Shown: piece by piece, positions 22,933 through 35,022 of the stretch
Position numbering within the stretch: the first letter of the stretch is position 1
How the letters are laid out: every line of letters starts with the position of its first letter
NCBI GenBank assembly: GCA_026724425.1
Contig: JAIUCV010000654.1
Coordinates: forward strand, 124,001 to 188,000
Direction: 5' to 3'
Source: Erythrophleum ivorense
Lineage: Eukaryota; Streptophyta; Magnoliopsida; Fabales; Fabaceae
DNA length: 64,000 nucleotides
Made by a program: the position numbers and the translations under genes
Notes under the pieces: generated by a model
Database searches by the model: none
Seen by the model: only the letters and a program-made list of their open reading frames with translations
What the model was told of the DNA's origin: nothing

Positions 22933-23424
22933 GAGTCTGTGGAGATAATTAGATATTCTGATTAAAAAAGGATTTGTATTTTACAAGCTAAGATGTTTGA
23001 GTTTCTCATTACTCTGTGTTGTTTGAATATGCGGACTCGTTTTCATAACTTAGCCAATAATTGATATCAAAATATTTGTGATCCAAATCAACATCCTCTG
23101 TCAAATGTTCTCTAATCCATATCTCATGTTCCTTTTCCCACAATATAATAGCACATATAATAGAGGTAACATTGTCATTTGAAAATGAAACTGGTGAACA
23201 AAAATATTTTATTATAGAGTTTCTCCTCATTCTTCTGGCTTTTATTTTTTTCGGATTAAGGCCCCTAAAGCAGTGGTCAGTGGAGTGGATGTCATCAATG
23301 AAGCTCTAAGTAAGCTGATAGCCTGCATTAGCGTCAGACAGATTCACTATTATTAATCTGATTTCAGAACAAAAAACCTACATATAATCAGGGAAGATAG
23401 GTACGGCTGGTAAAATATTAAGAA

Positions 23425-24806
23425 CTAGGGAATGATCCGCGCTTCGCGCGAAATTTAACGTTGTTATTACTAAAATGGTTAGAAATTCTTTTGAGAATAT
23501 CAAATTTTGTATTTCAAAAGTGTGTACATAATAACTAAATAATATTTGGGGGTAGACATAATTCTCGTTTCGTCCTGCCCGTCCCATCCCATTCTGTTTG
23601 GTGCTGTCATGTCTCGTTCCATCTCATCCCGGCCCGTCCTGTTCCGTCCCCTCTCATAATGTTCTGTCTCGTTCCATCCTATTTCGTTCCTCCATGTCCT
23701 GGTCCATCTGGTCCCGTTCCATCTCGTCCCATTTCATCCATTTCCATTCCGTCCCGGTATATTCTGTCATATCCCGTCTGTTCGGTTCTATTCCGTCTCA
23801 TCCCGTCCATCCTTTTCCAATCCGTCTTGTCAAATTTTTCATCGGAATATATTTTTATATAAATGTCTTATTTTTAAATATTCATACGTACTCTCTCTCT
23901 CTCTCACTACTTATTGGCCCGATTTAAATATAATTTTCATTATCTTCCTCCTCTATTTTTTTTTTTTTGCCATTCTCTTAATTTCTCTCAAACTAAGCAA
24001 TGATATCTTTTTTTATGAGTACTGTATCCAATTTTAATATTTATAATATATTAATAATTTAATATTTACTTACTATAATTATATAAATATATATGTATAT
24101 ATAAACAATTACATATTATATTGATAAAAAATTAATTTTTCATCTAAATATATTTTTTATATAATTTTCTTATTTCTAAATATTCATACTTACTCTCTCT
24201 CTCTCTCACTAATTATTGGCCCGATTTAAATATAATCTTCAATATCTTCCTCTTTTTTTTGACATTCTCGTTATTTTCTCTTAAACTTAGTAATGATATC
24301 TTTTTTTTTTTTTTTGGTAAGCAGTAATGATATCTTATTTTAAGAGTACTGTTATAATTTTTTTAACAAAAATGCTCATATCTTACAGTTTACACCTTTG
24401 CCAAAATCAAACGCGATCACATTTGTCTCACATAATTATTTGTGATTCTCCTCTCGAAATAACAAAAAAATCGACGTCTAAATAATAAAAATCTTAAGAT
24501 AAACACAATGGTTTGTGGAATTGCATATTTGATTGTTTAGTTCAATCTTATGTGATAAAATTATTTTGTATTGTAAAAGAAATGTCTTTTCAAATTCCTC
24601 ATGAAAGTATTAATAGATGGTAATTAGTTACTATGGAAATTAGTGTATTAAAATAATTAAAATGGTGGTTATTAATTACTATGAGAATTAATGTATTAAA
24701 ATAATTAAAATTTACAAATAAAATGCTGATGTATCATAATTTTAGAGTATGAGTTAGATGATGTGGCATCATGAGAAGAGACCTCATTTAACTTTATATA
24801 TATAGA
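23425..24806 (-). mobile_element. Non-autonomous Helitron in DUF674 intron 2
   Basis: On the minus strand it starts TCTATATATATAAAG at 24806 and ends with the hairpin CGCGCGAAGCGCGG, then CTAG at 23425. It sits between A and T. These are the expected Helitron signatures (5' TC, 3' hairpin plus CTRR, A/T target, no duplication). It encodes no helicase. It holds a pyrimidine-rich minisatellite (23570-23830) and an internal direct repeat of about 105 bp (23848-23957 and 24147-24255). Confidence 0.8.
23570..23830 (+). repeat. Degenerate CCGTCC/TTCC minisatellite
   Basis: About 260 bases built from loose 5-bp variants such as CGTCC, CATCC and GTTCC. It is strongly strand-asymmetric (almost no A-rich or G-rich runs on the plus strand). 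Confidence 0.75.
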
Positions 24807-25634
24807 TAGTATTAGTGACATACCTGTGTTTTGCTAATGTTGATTTCACATGACACGATGTCATCAAAGTCCACGTTCAACTCCATTGCAAAAGAAACTG
24901 TCGAAAACGAGTGTGCAGCTGTGATGGTAAGATCGTCTGAGATCATGTATCTTGCACATCTCTTCACAAAGCCACTGAGATTATGAGGTGTCCCTTCAGA
25001 TTCAGAACTTTCATCTGCGATCTTGTATGTTTCACATCTCTTCTCAAAGCTACCGCGATCATGACTTGTCCGTTCAGAATCGTCAAATTGATAACTTGCA
25101 ACATCGTAGTCAATGTGGACACAATAATAGGGCAACTCGATGTAATCATTCGTTTTGTAAGAGACACCACCAAGCAACGATTTCTGGAAACTATATTCCA
25201 GAGGAAGCATACATGTGGAAACTACATTTCCGCTAGAGAACAAGCTTTTCATGCTTCTACAAAACTTGTCAACGTACGCATCCCATTTTGATATTTCTCC
25301 CAGTTATTTCCCACACAGACTCCAAAGGGATAGCCAGGAAAATGAAAAGCAGATCCACAAACTCAGGTCCGCTTTCAGCATAAAGAACCTTCCTGTCCTG
25401 CTTCCTAACAAATACAGTGAGTGACACAACTTCATGACCTCTACCTTGCATGGTGATGGAAGCGAGAGTTGGCATGTCAGGCAATCTTGTCATGATCATA
25501 CCACAAGGGCTATGTTTGTTCAAGAAGACATCAGTCAAAGGAGTTTCCGAATAGAGCAAGCAATGGAGCAGAGATAGAGCCTGGTTTTAAAATTTTCATT
25601 AATCAGAGAGCAAACAACAAGAACCAAAGTCATC

Positions 25635-26032
25635 TGATAAGCTCCAACAAGCATACTACAGGAAGAAGAAAAGTGTGTTTGTTCAAGAAGGAGCTAAAGA
25701 AGAAGTCGTTGAGCGTAATGATGAGCTGGAAGGGTCAACGGCTGAGCTGGACAAACTATTGGTGGAGAGTGAAGACTCTGAGTCAGAGGGAGACTTTGCC
25801 GTTATGGGCGTTAGAGAGTGAAGTCGCGAGAGAAGAGATATAAATAGTTTCCTCTTTATCTTTTAGAGAGTGTGGATTTATTGAGTTGTAATTGATGAGC
25901 GAGATGAGCTCTGAGAAGATCGTTATGAGGTCTTCGTCTAGATCGTGATGAGATCTAGATTACAACTTGTAAATCCGTTTTCATATATTATTCACAGAAA
26001 TATCCAGTTACAGAGAGATCTAAAGTCTATCA
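25635..26032 (+). repeat. 5' LTR of Reina element
   Basis: TGATAAGCTCC...TCTATCA, 398 bp, followed by TTGGTGCGGTGAAACGGG, the primer-binding region. Confidence 0.92.
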
Positions 26033-26065
26033 TTGGTGCGGTGAAACGGGTGAGAATCAAACGCG

Positions 26066-29000
26066 ATGTCAACCGAAGCTAATTTTCCGGTGACCGAAGC
26101 AGCAGCGACGTCGATGAGCGATTTCGAGTATCTGAACGGCGGCTTCAAACGACTCTGCAGCTCACAAGTTCAGATCGAAGCTCGCCTATCCGAAATCGAT
26201 GACAAATTCACGCAGATCATGGCCGCGATGTCGAAACGGGAAACGCGTGAGGTCCATGAAGGTTCACCTCAATCATCTTCACCGACAAGTGCGAGACCGC
26301 AATTTCAGGTACCATTCGATGATTTGGAACATAATCGGAAGGATTCTCAGCTAGGTTATCGATCTGGGAATTTGAATGTTGCCAATCGTGAAAGTTTGTT
26401 GAAAAAAATAGAGATGCCTGTATTTTCCGGGAAACAACCTTATGTCTGGATTACGGAGGTGGAGAGGTTCTTTGATATTGGTAAATACAACGACGAGGAA
26501 CGACTCGATTTGGTAGCGCTGAGTTTGGAAGGGAAAGTCAGAAAATGGTTTGCGTGGGAATCAAAACGCAAAGGTTTCAGAGATTGGAGTGAGTTCAAGA
26601 CAAAGTTGGCGCTGCGGTTCACGGAGTCTATTGAAGAGGAACCTCGAACAAGACTTTTCAATATCAAGCAAACGAAATCAGTAGACGACTATGTTTCTGA
26701 GTTTGAAGAACTTTCTGCGTTGGTACCGCATTTAGATGACGACTGCCTCATTGCAATTTTTTACAACGGTCTTAACAGTGAAATGCAAGAAGTTATCAGA
26801 CTGAAGGAACCTCAGGGTCTGGAGAGACACATTGCTGCAGTTTTGAAGATGGAGTCAAGCAGGTTTTGTAAAGTGGTGAGTGAGACAGTCACTACGAGCA
26901 CCAATTATCAGAAGTTTTCTCCAACAGGTCGTTCATCTACGACATACAACTCACAAAGATCAGGTTTGAGCCAGGAGCAGAGAACCGGCAACAATGCTGA
27001 CCAGACACAGACTCGTTTTCAACCAAAAGGATCGGCAGGTACTATGAGTAACAAGGAGAACACCACCAACAACAACACCACACTACGTCCGAGGCAGAAA
27101 TATTCTGATACAGAGCTTAACCGAATGCGGCAGGATGGCGTTTGCTTTCAGTGCGGAGATAAGTGGTCTAGAGCTCACATCAGCGTCTGTCCAAAGCGAG
27201 AACTGAGAATCTTGACAGTGGTTAATGGTATGGAGATGGAGGTATTGGGAGAAGCCGAAGAGGTGACGAACGATGAGGATCAATTGATGGAGATACAAGA
27301 ATTGAGAACCCTTTCTCTTAACTCTTTCTTGGGAATCCATTCACCTAAAACTACAAAGCTTTATGGGACGATTGGAAAATCAAGATTGATTTTCATGCTC
27401 GATAGCGGAGCATCGCACAATTTCATATCACCAGAGGTTGTGCAGAAGCTGCATTTGAATATGTCTGAAGAACGCAGCTTGGACGTGTTGTTAGGCAATG
27501 GAATTACTGTTAAAGGGACCGGTGTGTGCCAGGCAGTTACATTCTCATTGTCAAATACCGACTTCACGTCTGATTTTATTTCGTTGGAACTGGGATTGGT
27601 TGATGTTATATTAGGCATACAGTGGCTTGAAACCTTGGGAAAGTGTGAAGTAGATTGGAAGGAACAGATCCTCTCTTTTACCTACAAGAATGAGAGAGTG
27701 ACTCTGGTTGGAGATCCATCTATACACTACACCAAGTTTTCTTTCAAGACACTGTCTCCTGTCTTACCTACTGATACCAAGGGAAGAGAAGCACCTCTGG
27801 TACTTAGTAGTCCAACATCAGAAATCCGAGCGGTTCCGTTACCGATTACAGAGCTTTTGGAAAAATTTGAGAAAGTGTTTGCGGTTCCAAAAGACTTACC
27901 CCCAAAGCGTGGCAATGAACATTCTATTCACTTAAAACCAGGGGTAAGTACCATCTCTGTAAGGCCTTATAGATACCCACATGCTACTAAGATTGTCATG
28001 GAGAAGATGGTGGATGAAATGTTGGCTGCGGGTATTATAAGAGCAAGTACAAGTCCTTTTTCTAGTCCAGTGCTTTTAGTACCAAAGAAAGATGGAGCTT
28101 GGCGTTTTTGTGTGGATTATCGAGCACTGAATAAGGCAACAGTACCAGATCGCTTTCCAATACCGGTGATTGATCAACTCTTAGATGAATTGAATGGAGC
28201 TTCAATCTTTTCAAAATTGGACTTGCGTTCTGGCTATCACCAAATCAGAATGGCAGAGGAGGATATTCAGAAGACTGCTTTTCGAACAATAGAAGGCCAT
28301 TACGAGTTTCTTGTTATGCCGTTTGGGTTAACTAATGCCCCTGCGACATTTCAAGCACTAATGAACAAGATCTTCAAACCTTTTCTCCGAGATTTCGTGT
28401 TGGTATTCTTTGATGATGTGTTAGTATACAGCAAGACTGTTGAGGAACATGTGGAACATCTTACGGCTGTGTTGAGAGTGTTTGATGAGCAACAGCTATT
28501 TGCAAATAAGAAGAAGTGTATGTTTGGACTTCCACAGGTCGAGTACCTTGGCCACATAATCTCTGAGGAAGGTGTAGCTACGGATGCTGCTAAGACAGAG
28601 GCAATGAGACGTTGGCCAACACCCAAATCAGTGAAGCAGTTGAGAGGGTTTTTGGGACTTACGGGATATTACCGGAGGTTCATTCGACATTAAGGATTGA
28701 TAGCAAAACCTTTGACAGGTCTGCTGAAGAAAGATCAGTTCTCGTGGTCAACAGAAACTCAACAAGCGTTCGAGAAATTGAAGAAAGCTATGATGTCAGC
28801 TCCTGTTTTGGCACTTCCGGACTTCAATAAAACCTTCATTGTGGAATCCGATGCTTCTGGGTTTGGTTTGGGAGCTGTATTGATGCAGGAACTTCGACCT
28901 ATAGCCTTTTACAGTCATGGTTTAACAGCCAGAGAACAGTTGAAGCCTGCATACGAAAGGGAGTTAATGGCTATTGTATTTGCTGTGCAGAAATGGAAAC

Positions 29001-30877
29001 ACTACTTGTTAGGCAGGCGTTTTGTGGTACACACTGATCAGAGAAGTTTGAAGTTTCTTTTGGAGCAAAAGGAGGTTAACATGGAATATCAGAAGTGGTT
29101 AACGAGACTGCTGGGGTATGACTTCGAGATCCTCTATAAGCCAGGTTGCGAGAATAAGGCTGCAGATGGACTTTCCAGAATTGAGTCATCTTCTCCCTTA
29201 CCAGTGGGAACAACTTTATTGGCCTTGACAGTGCCGAAGGTGGTTCAACTACAAGACTTGTACAAAGAGATTGACTCAGATTCAAAGATTCAGGACATGG
29301 TTAAGTCGGTCACTTCTTCAACTGACTATAACAAGAACTACACGGTGATTGAGGGTCGTTTATGGTACAAGCGAAGACTAGTGATTCCGAGCAATTCAGC
29401 CTTTATTCCCTTGATCTTGTTTGAATGTCATGATGCTCAGATGGGAGGACATTCTGGAGTTTTGAAAACAACTAAGCGTGTTCAGTCGATGTTTCATTGG
29501 GAAGGGTTACAGAAACAAGTGCAGCAATATGTTTCCGAGTGTGTGGTTTGTCAGACTCACAAGTATTCTACTCTCTCTCCAGCCGGTCTTCTCCAGCCTT
29601 TACCGATTCCGGAACTTATTTGGAATGATTTATCGATGGACTTCATCGAAGGATTACCATCGTCTCATGGGATCAATGTGATAATGGTGGTGGTGGATCG
29701 TCTCAGCAAATATGCCCACTTTCTGAGTTTGAAACACCCGTTTACAGCATTGGATGTAGCTACGAAGTTCATGACTGAAGTGGTCAGACTACATGGGTTT
29801 CCGACGTCTATTGTATCAGATCGGGACAGAATCTTTCTCAGCAACTTCTGGAAGGAGCTTTTTCGCTTAGCAGGAACCAAACTGAAGTATAGTACCGCTT
29901 TTCACCCCCAAACCGATGGCCAAACGGAGGTTTTGAATCGGTGCTTGGAGACTTATTTGCGGTGTTTTGCTTCTGGCCATCCGCGTACTTGGTTCAAATT
30001 TCTTGCTTGGGCGGAGCTTTGGTACAACACATCGTTCCATACATCCTTGAAGACTTCTCCGTTTAAACTGGTTTACGGTAGAGACCCCCCTGCTTTGGTG
30101 CGATATGAAGTCGGCTCAACTGCAAATTTTGAATTGGAAGAGCAATTGTTGGAAAGAGATGAGATGTTGCGACAGATTAAGATTCATCTTGCTCGAGCAC
30201 AGGATTTGATGCGCGTTAATGCTAATAAACACCGTCGTGATGTGGAGTTTGCAGTCGGTGACCATGTTTATCTCAAGCTGAAACCGTATCGTCAACAATC
30301 AGTGGTCAAAAGATTTTGGCAGAAGTTGGCGGCAAAATTTTTTGGACCCTTTGAGGTTATGGAGCGTATTGGAAAGGTGGCGTATCGTCTCGATCTTCCT
30401 CCTGAGTCTCGGGTCCATCCGGTGTTTCACGTCTCACAACTAAAGGCCGCGTTGGGTAAAAGCTATCATCTTCAAACGACACCATTGTCTTGTTCCGATA
30501 TTGAGGATGTCGTGTTGGAACCAGAGGATGTTTTAGCCACTCGTTATGCTACCAAAGGAGAAATTGAATTGTTAGTTAAATGGTGTGGACGTTCAGAGTT
30601 GGATAACACTTGGGTTACGGTCAAGGAGTTTGTGCAACAGTTTCCTCACTATAAGCTTGAGGGCAAGCTTCTTCCTAATGGGGGAAGTATTGATAAGCTC
30701 CAACAAGCATACTACAGGAAGAAGAAAAGTGTGTTTGTTCAAGAAGGAGCTAAAGAAGAAGTCGTTGAGCGTAATGATGAGCTGGAAGGGTCAACGGCTG
30801 AGCTGGACAAACTATTGGTGGAGAGTGAAGACTCTGAGTCAGAGGGAGACTTTGCCGTTATGGGCGTTAGAGAGTGA
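26066..30877 (+). pseudogene. Reina gag-pol polyprotein with one in-frame stop
   Basis: One frame of about 1,600 codons broken only by TAA at 28691-28693 (RRFIRH*GLIAKPL). Order: gag with KWFAWESKRKGF; a knuckle CFQCGDKWSRAHISVC; protease FMLDSGASHNFI; reverse transcriptase with FSKLDLRSGYHQI and VFFDDVLVYS, an FFDD variant of the usual YIDD box; RNase H ESDASGFGLGAVLMQ and HTDQRSLKFL; integrase zinc finger H-H-C-C (HSGVLK...CVVCQTH) and catalytic segments SMDFIEGLP, IVSDRDRIF, HPQTDGQTEVLNR; and a chromodomain (YATKGEIELLVKWCG...WVTVKEF). The last 63 codons are LTR-encoded. Without readthrough only gag to RT is made. Confidence 0.92.
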
Positions 30878-31088
30878 AGTCGCGAGAGAAGAGATATAAA
30901 TAGTTTCCTCTTTATCTTTTAGAGAGTGTGGATTTATTGAGTTGTAATTGATGAGCGAGATGAGCTCTGAGAAGATCGTTATGAGGTCTTCGTCTAGATC
31001 GTGATGAGATCTAGATTACAACTTGTAAATCCGTTTTCATATATCATTCAAAGAAATATCCAGTTACAGAGAGATCTAAAGTCTATCA
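30691..31088 (+). repeat. 3' LTR of Reina element
   Basis: Same length as the 5' LTR. Differences seen are T/C and C/A near 31044-31052. The pol frame runs 187 bases into it. Confidence 0.92.
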
Positions 31089-31593
31089 TCATCATGGCAT
31101 GTAATTAATAACGTATTACGTATCCACACACACACAAAAAAAAAAATAAAAAAAAATGTTGTTACCTCTTTGTGATTAACATCTACAGACATCTCCTCCA
31201 GATTGTCATGATTGTTATAACCAAGTCCAAAAAGTATACTCACGATGAGAGGAATAGAAGCAACTTGCACTTGCATATTTTCGGTAACGATGACAGATAT
31301 TTTATCACACTCGGTGTTAAGATTGAATATGTCATCAGTACACTCGGTATCATCATCTAAGTTAAGATGAAGCTGACTGCATTGCTTCTCCGGGTACAAA
31401 AGCATACCCTTAAAAGCTTCCCTCATATTTCTCCAGCAATCTCACAATGGTACCCATTGGCAGCGCCATAAAACTACGGAATACATCAATAAATTCCTTA
31501 CCAGCTTCGGCCAAGACAACCTTGTTCTTCTCCTTGTCGACAAGAAGTTTCAGCTTAAAAGTTGGTATCTCTGAAACATCAGTTCCGGCCATT

Positions 31594-31870
31594 GAAAGTC
31601 ACACCGAAATAGTAGGAAGAGATCTGAGAAAGAATTTCCGATACGTAGACACAAAAGAGTAGACGGTATTCTTCATTGACGGCATAAACCTATAACACAA
31701 TTGACCTAGGTCGCCTTCCTTTTTTGGTTGTGGCAATTTTCATAAAAACCTAAGTTTTATGGGCAAAAAAGAAAAAGGTAACTACAGCTTGGATTTTTTT
31801 AGGATCATCGTATTCTTCTTTAGTAAGAGACGTGGGGGATTTTCACGGTCTACAACTCCGGCTTTGATGA
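31594..31870 (-). promoter_or_regulatory. Probable promoter region of the DUF674 gene
   Basis: The upstream flank of the minus-strand exon 1. No clear TATA box was fixed, and no coding sequence is seen. Confidence 0.3.
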
Positions 31871-32282
31871 TCGGTGATGGTTGTCCACAAAGGCATAGCA
31901 AACCTAATTTCACCCTAAAGACATTGTAAGTTCAAGGGAGGTGATTATATGCCAAGCAAGATATCAATTATGACAAGAGGTAGAGATATACTAAAATCAA
32001 GGGTTTTGTATGCTCATCAGAAAGAAGGAAGAGATGACGTGTAGGAGAAGCTTAACGTGGAGTTGGGGTTCAATAAAGTGAAGAAGATGAAGGAACTAAT
32101 CACATCTAGCATATATTTGGTACAATGTCTAGATCTACCTTAGGCTTTCAATTTGGACAAACATAAAGCTATCCAACTGCTTTATTTGTCTAGTATTGGT
32201 TTGTTGTGTTGATCGTGTGTTTTAAGGAAAAGGAGAGACTTTTGTTTACGAGGGTCAACTTTTTTTACTTTCTCTCCAAGTG
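31871..32282 (-). repeat. Inverted segmental duplication, arm B, part 1
   Basis: Reverse complement of about 22070-22480. It ends exactly at the Tekay insertion and continues at 40274. Confidence 0.75.
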
Positions 32283-33378
32283 TGTAACATCCGTAAACCA
32301 AAGTTCTGAGTTTTTGAGGGGTGTCGAGCGACACCAAGGTGGTGTCGATCGACACCGGTCCGAAAATCGAATTTCCGGTTCGATTTGAGTCGCTGGTTTT
32401 GTTGGTTAAGGGCAAGTGAGCCCTAAGTCTCGAAATAAAAAGGAAGCAGCCGCTGGGTGGCTCATATTTCGAGGTTTTTCAAGGCAGAGGAGTTCTAGAG
32501 TGATTTTGTGGAGTTTTGAGGAGTTTCTGAGGTGTTTGCTGGTTGTTCTTCCCTGTTCATCTTCCTTTCTCCCTTTCAATCCAAATCCAAGGTGAGTGCG
32601 TGACTGTGGGCTCGGGATTTCCGGATTTAGGATGTTAGATGAAGGAATCAATGTTTCTAGTTGTTGTTCTTGAGTTGTGTGATGATTTATGTGTTGATTG
32701 TGGTGTTGAATCGTGTGTGGAATGATTATTATGTTAATTGTTGTTTCTGTGTGTTTAGTGCCGATCTGTTGCACTCGGATTCGAGCAGACGACCGAGTGT
32801 CGGTCGACACCACCGGTTTTGTCTGGTTTAATCCGATTTAAATTGGAATTGTTGGTTTAATCAAATTGGAATTGGTTTAATCCGGTTTAATGGTTTTAAT
32901 TAATTTAATTGGTTAATTGAAATGGTTTAATTAATTATTTTCGGATTAATAATTAATTAAGATTATTATTTAATTATGAGAATTATTTAATAATTATTGG
33001 AATTATTTTAATGGTGGAGAAAAATATTTAATAATTGTGGAAATTATTTAAAAGACTTTAATTATCTGGAAATTGCGTAATTGGCCCGTGGGCAGAGTGA
33101 TCGCTTCACTAAGTATTTATGATAATACTTACGCATCTCCTTTTCTGTGATGCAGGTGGTAGAAATGTCTAAACGCGGAATCAAGGCCGAAGAAGAGGAT
33201 GATAGGATTTATGTTTTACTTCTTTTGCTTAAGTTGTTAGAATTATTTGATATTTGATTCATTTGATTTATTTGATTATTGACTTCATTGTTGAATTGGT
33301 TGATTTATTTATTTAAAGATTTTAAGACTTCCGCTAGATTTGTTTAAGTATTAAAAAAAAAAAATGTTGGTTGTTTCA
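32283..33378 (+). repeat. 5' LTR of young Tekay element (1096 bp)
   Basis: TGTAACATCCGTAAACC...TTGTTTCA. It carries GTGTCGAGCGACAC, GTGTCGATCGACAC (about 32321-32354) and GTGTCGGTCGACAC (about 32797). It lacks one palindrome that the 3' LTR has, through the 22-base indel. Confidence 0.95.
32591..33158 (+). other. Candidate leader intron inside the LTR
   Basis: Donor CCAAG/GTGAGTGCG at about 32591 and acceptor GTGATGCAG/GTGG at about 33158. The same donor and acceptor contexts are conserved in the 3' LTR and in the divergent LTR at 9406-10530. A preceding AAATAAAAAGG (about 32432) could be the TATA-like element. Splicing is inferred only from sequence. Confidence 0.4.
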
Positions 33379-33381
33379 TTT

Positions 33382-33396
33382 TGGTATCAGAGCCTA
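33382..33396 (+). other. Primer-binding site, initiator tRNA-Met
   Basis: TGGTATCAGAGCC is complementary to the 3' end of plant initiator tRNA-Met, a few bases inside the 5' LTR. Confidence 0.85.
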
Positions 33397-33528
33397 GACG
33401 GTTTTAGGACGTGTTAGGTTGATAGTTTTAGTATCATCCTCTTCGGGCTTCAGGAGATTCCGCGGTAAGTTTGTTTGTGTTGTTGGTTTTGTGTTTTGTA
33501 TCTCACCTCTTTGTTCCATACAGTGAGA

Positions 33529-35022
33529 TGGACGGTGGTGCTCGAGGTAGAGGTAGAGGCCGAGGTGCAGGCCGCGGTCGAGGCCGTGGCAGAGGTCGTG
33601 GAGGTCGTGGAGGTCGGGGTCGTGGCGAGCCAGAGGATTCGGGCGAGAGTGTTGCGCCGAGTGTGGCGACTGCGTCGGTGACCCAGTCTATTTCAGCGGC
33701 GAGTGAGGCCGGTGTGGGCGTCGGTGGTGGCGCGGGGGTTGGAGCGGCCCCAGGTGGGGGTGCGGCTCCGGCTCAGGGTCGAGATGACCTGGTTGTGGGG
33801 TTACTGACACAGTTGCTGGCACGTTTTCCGCCAGTGGTTCCTCAGCAGACTCCGGGTGTTCCTCCGATGGCCGGTGTACCGCAGGGTGCGCCAGTGTTTG
33901 GGCAGCAGGATGCTGCAGTGCTTGGTCAGCCGGGTGCGGCTTTTGTTGGGCAGCAGGGTGCTGCAGTGCTTGGTCAGCCGGGTGTGGCTTTTGTTGGGCA
34001 GCAGGGAGCTGCGGTGGTTGGTCATCCGTCCTATTTAGAGATGATGGGACAGATGCAGCGTATTGGGACGCCTTTCTTCGAGGGCGGAGTTGGTCCAGAG
34101 GTGGCCGATGAGTGGAGGTCGAGAGTGGAGCGGAACTTCCAGTCGATCAGGTGTCCGGTTCAGTATCAGGTTGAGTTAGCGGTCCACTATCTGAGTGGTG
34201 ACGCAAATTTGTGGTGGCGGGCTGTTCAGGGCAGGAGAGCTGTCTGGACTTAGGGAGAGTTTGTGGCGGAGTTTGACGCCAAGTACTTTCCTAAGGAGGC
34301 TCGAGATAGACTTCATCTGCGGTTTATCGCTTTGACGCAGGGAGATCGTTCAGTGCGTGAGTACGACGCAGAGTTTAGCAGGCTAGTGGTGCATACTGGT
34401 CCCGGCATAGGCGGCGAGCGCAGTGTTATGCAGAGGTTCCTTCAGGGACTTCGTCCGAGCATCAGGACTCAGTGCCGAGGTCGTGACTATACCGTGAGAG
34501 CTGAGCTAGTGGAGCTGGCAGCTTCTATTGAGGAGGACCTTCGTGAGCAGGCTGGTCCGGTGGTGGTGCCGCCTGCGGATGCTCCTGCTATCCAGCCTCG
34601 GAGTCAGCAGCAGCAGTCGCAGCAGCGCCGTAGTTCGAGTGTTGGTTCTGGTTCTGGCAGGGGCAGCAGGCCTGCACAGGGTCAGAAGAGGAGTCGGGAG
34701 GAGTCTTCTTCCGGCAGCCGTTTTCCTCGTGGTTCGTGTTACGGGTGCGGCAGTACGGAGCACCGAGTGTATAGTTGTCCCAAGAAGGTTGTGCCTCGGG
34801 ATACTAGGGACACTAGGCAGTGTTTCCATTGCGGAGAGTTGGGACATATCAGGCCGAGGTGTCCCAAGTTGCAGAGTTTGACAGTGGCAGCAGTTCAGCC
34901 GATAGCGGCTCGACCAGTGACTCAGGTGGCAGCGGTTCAGCCAGTGGGCCAGTTGGGGGCGGGACCGAGAGTCTACTCTTCTACAGAGGTTGGCCAGTCG
35001 AGTCAGGGCGGACAGATCACAG
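33529..35022 (+). pseudogene. Tekay gag with internal nonsense codon
   Basis: The ATG at 33529 (MDGGARGRGRGRG) opens an Arg/Gly-rich tail. A 20-aa repeat (FVGQQGAAVLGQPG...) is present about 2.5 times at 33890-34020, where the copy at 9197 has one. The gag domain is broken by TAG at 34251-34253, where the related copy has TGG (AVWTWGDF). The frame resumes at once (VAEFDAKYFPKEARDR) and carries two CX2CX4HX4C knuckles (CYGCGSTEHRVYSC, CFHCGELGHIRPRC). The exon ends at 35022. Readthrough or trans-supply would be needed for a full Gag. Confidence 0.9.

Larger units (their letters stand above)
25635..31088 (+). mobile_element. Reina-type chromovirus (Ty3/gypsy), full length
   Basis: Two 398-bp LTRs, a single gag-pol frame with one nonsense codon, a purine-rich tract (GGGGGAAG, about 30681) and a perfect TSD, TCATC (25630-25634 and 31089-31093). 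The short size (5.45 kb), short LTRs and C-terminal chromodomain fit the Reina clade. The LTRs differ by two substitutions as read by eye, so the insertion is recent. It lies antisense in intron 1 of the DUF674 gene. Confidence 0.92.
23242..31592 (-). pseudogene. DUF674 gene, three exons, split by two transposons
   Basis: Exon 1 is 31592-31166, exon 2 is 25580-24824, exon 3 is 23322-23242; both introns are phase 0 with GT/AG ends. Exon 1 starts MAGTDVSEIPTFKLKLLVDK and has the DUF674 core VVLAEAGKEFIDVF and PMGTIVRLLEK. Exon 2 has YSETPLTDVFLNKHS and a second VRKQDRKVLYAESG unit. Exon 3 is AISLLRASLMTSTPLTTAL then stop. Intron 1 holds the Reina element, intron 2 a Helitron. Lesions: exon 1 jumps frame after LLEKYEG (apparent internal deletion near 31420), and exon 2 shifts near 25265. 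DUF674 has no established function. Confidence 0.85.

Noticed and set aside
23009..23230. Minus-strand frame of 73 codons after DUF674 exon 3
   Set aside because: Lies downstream of the DUF674 stop, has no recognised domain and no supporting signals.
23598..23927. Plus-strand frame of 109 codons rich in Ser/Pro/His
   Set aside because: Translation of the pyrimidine minisatellite.
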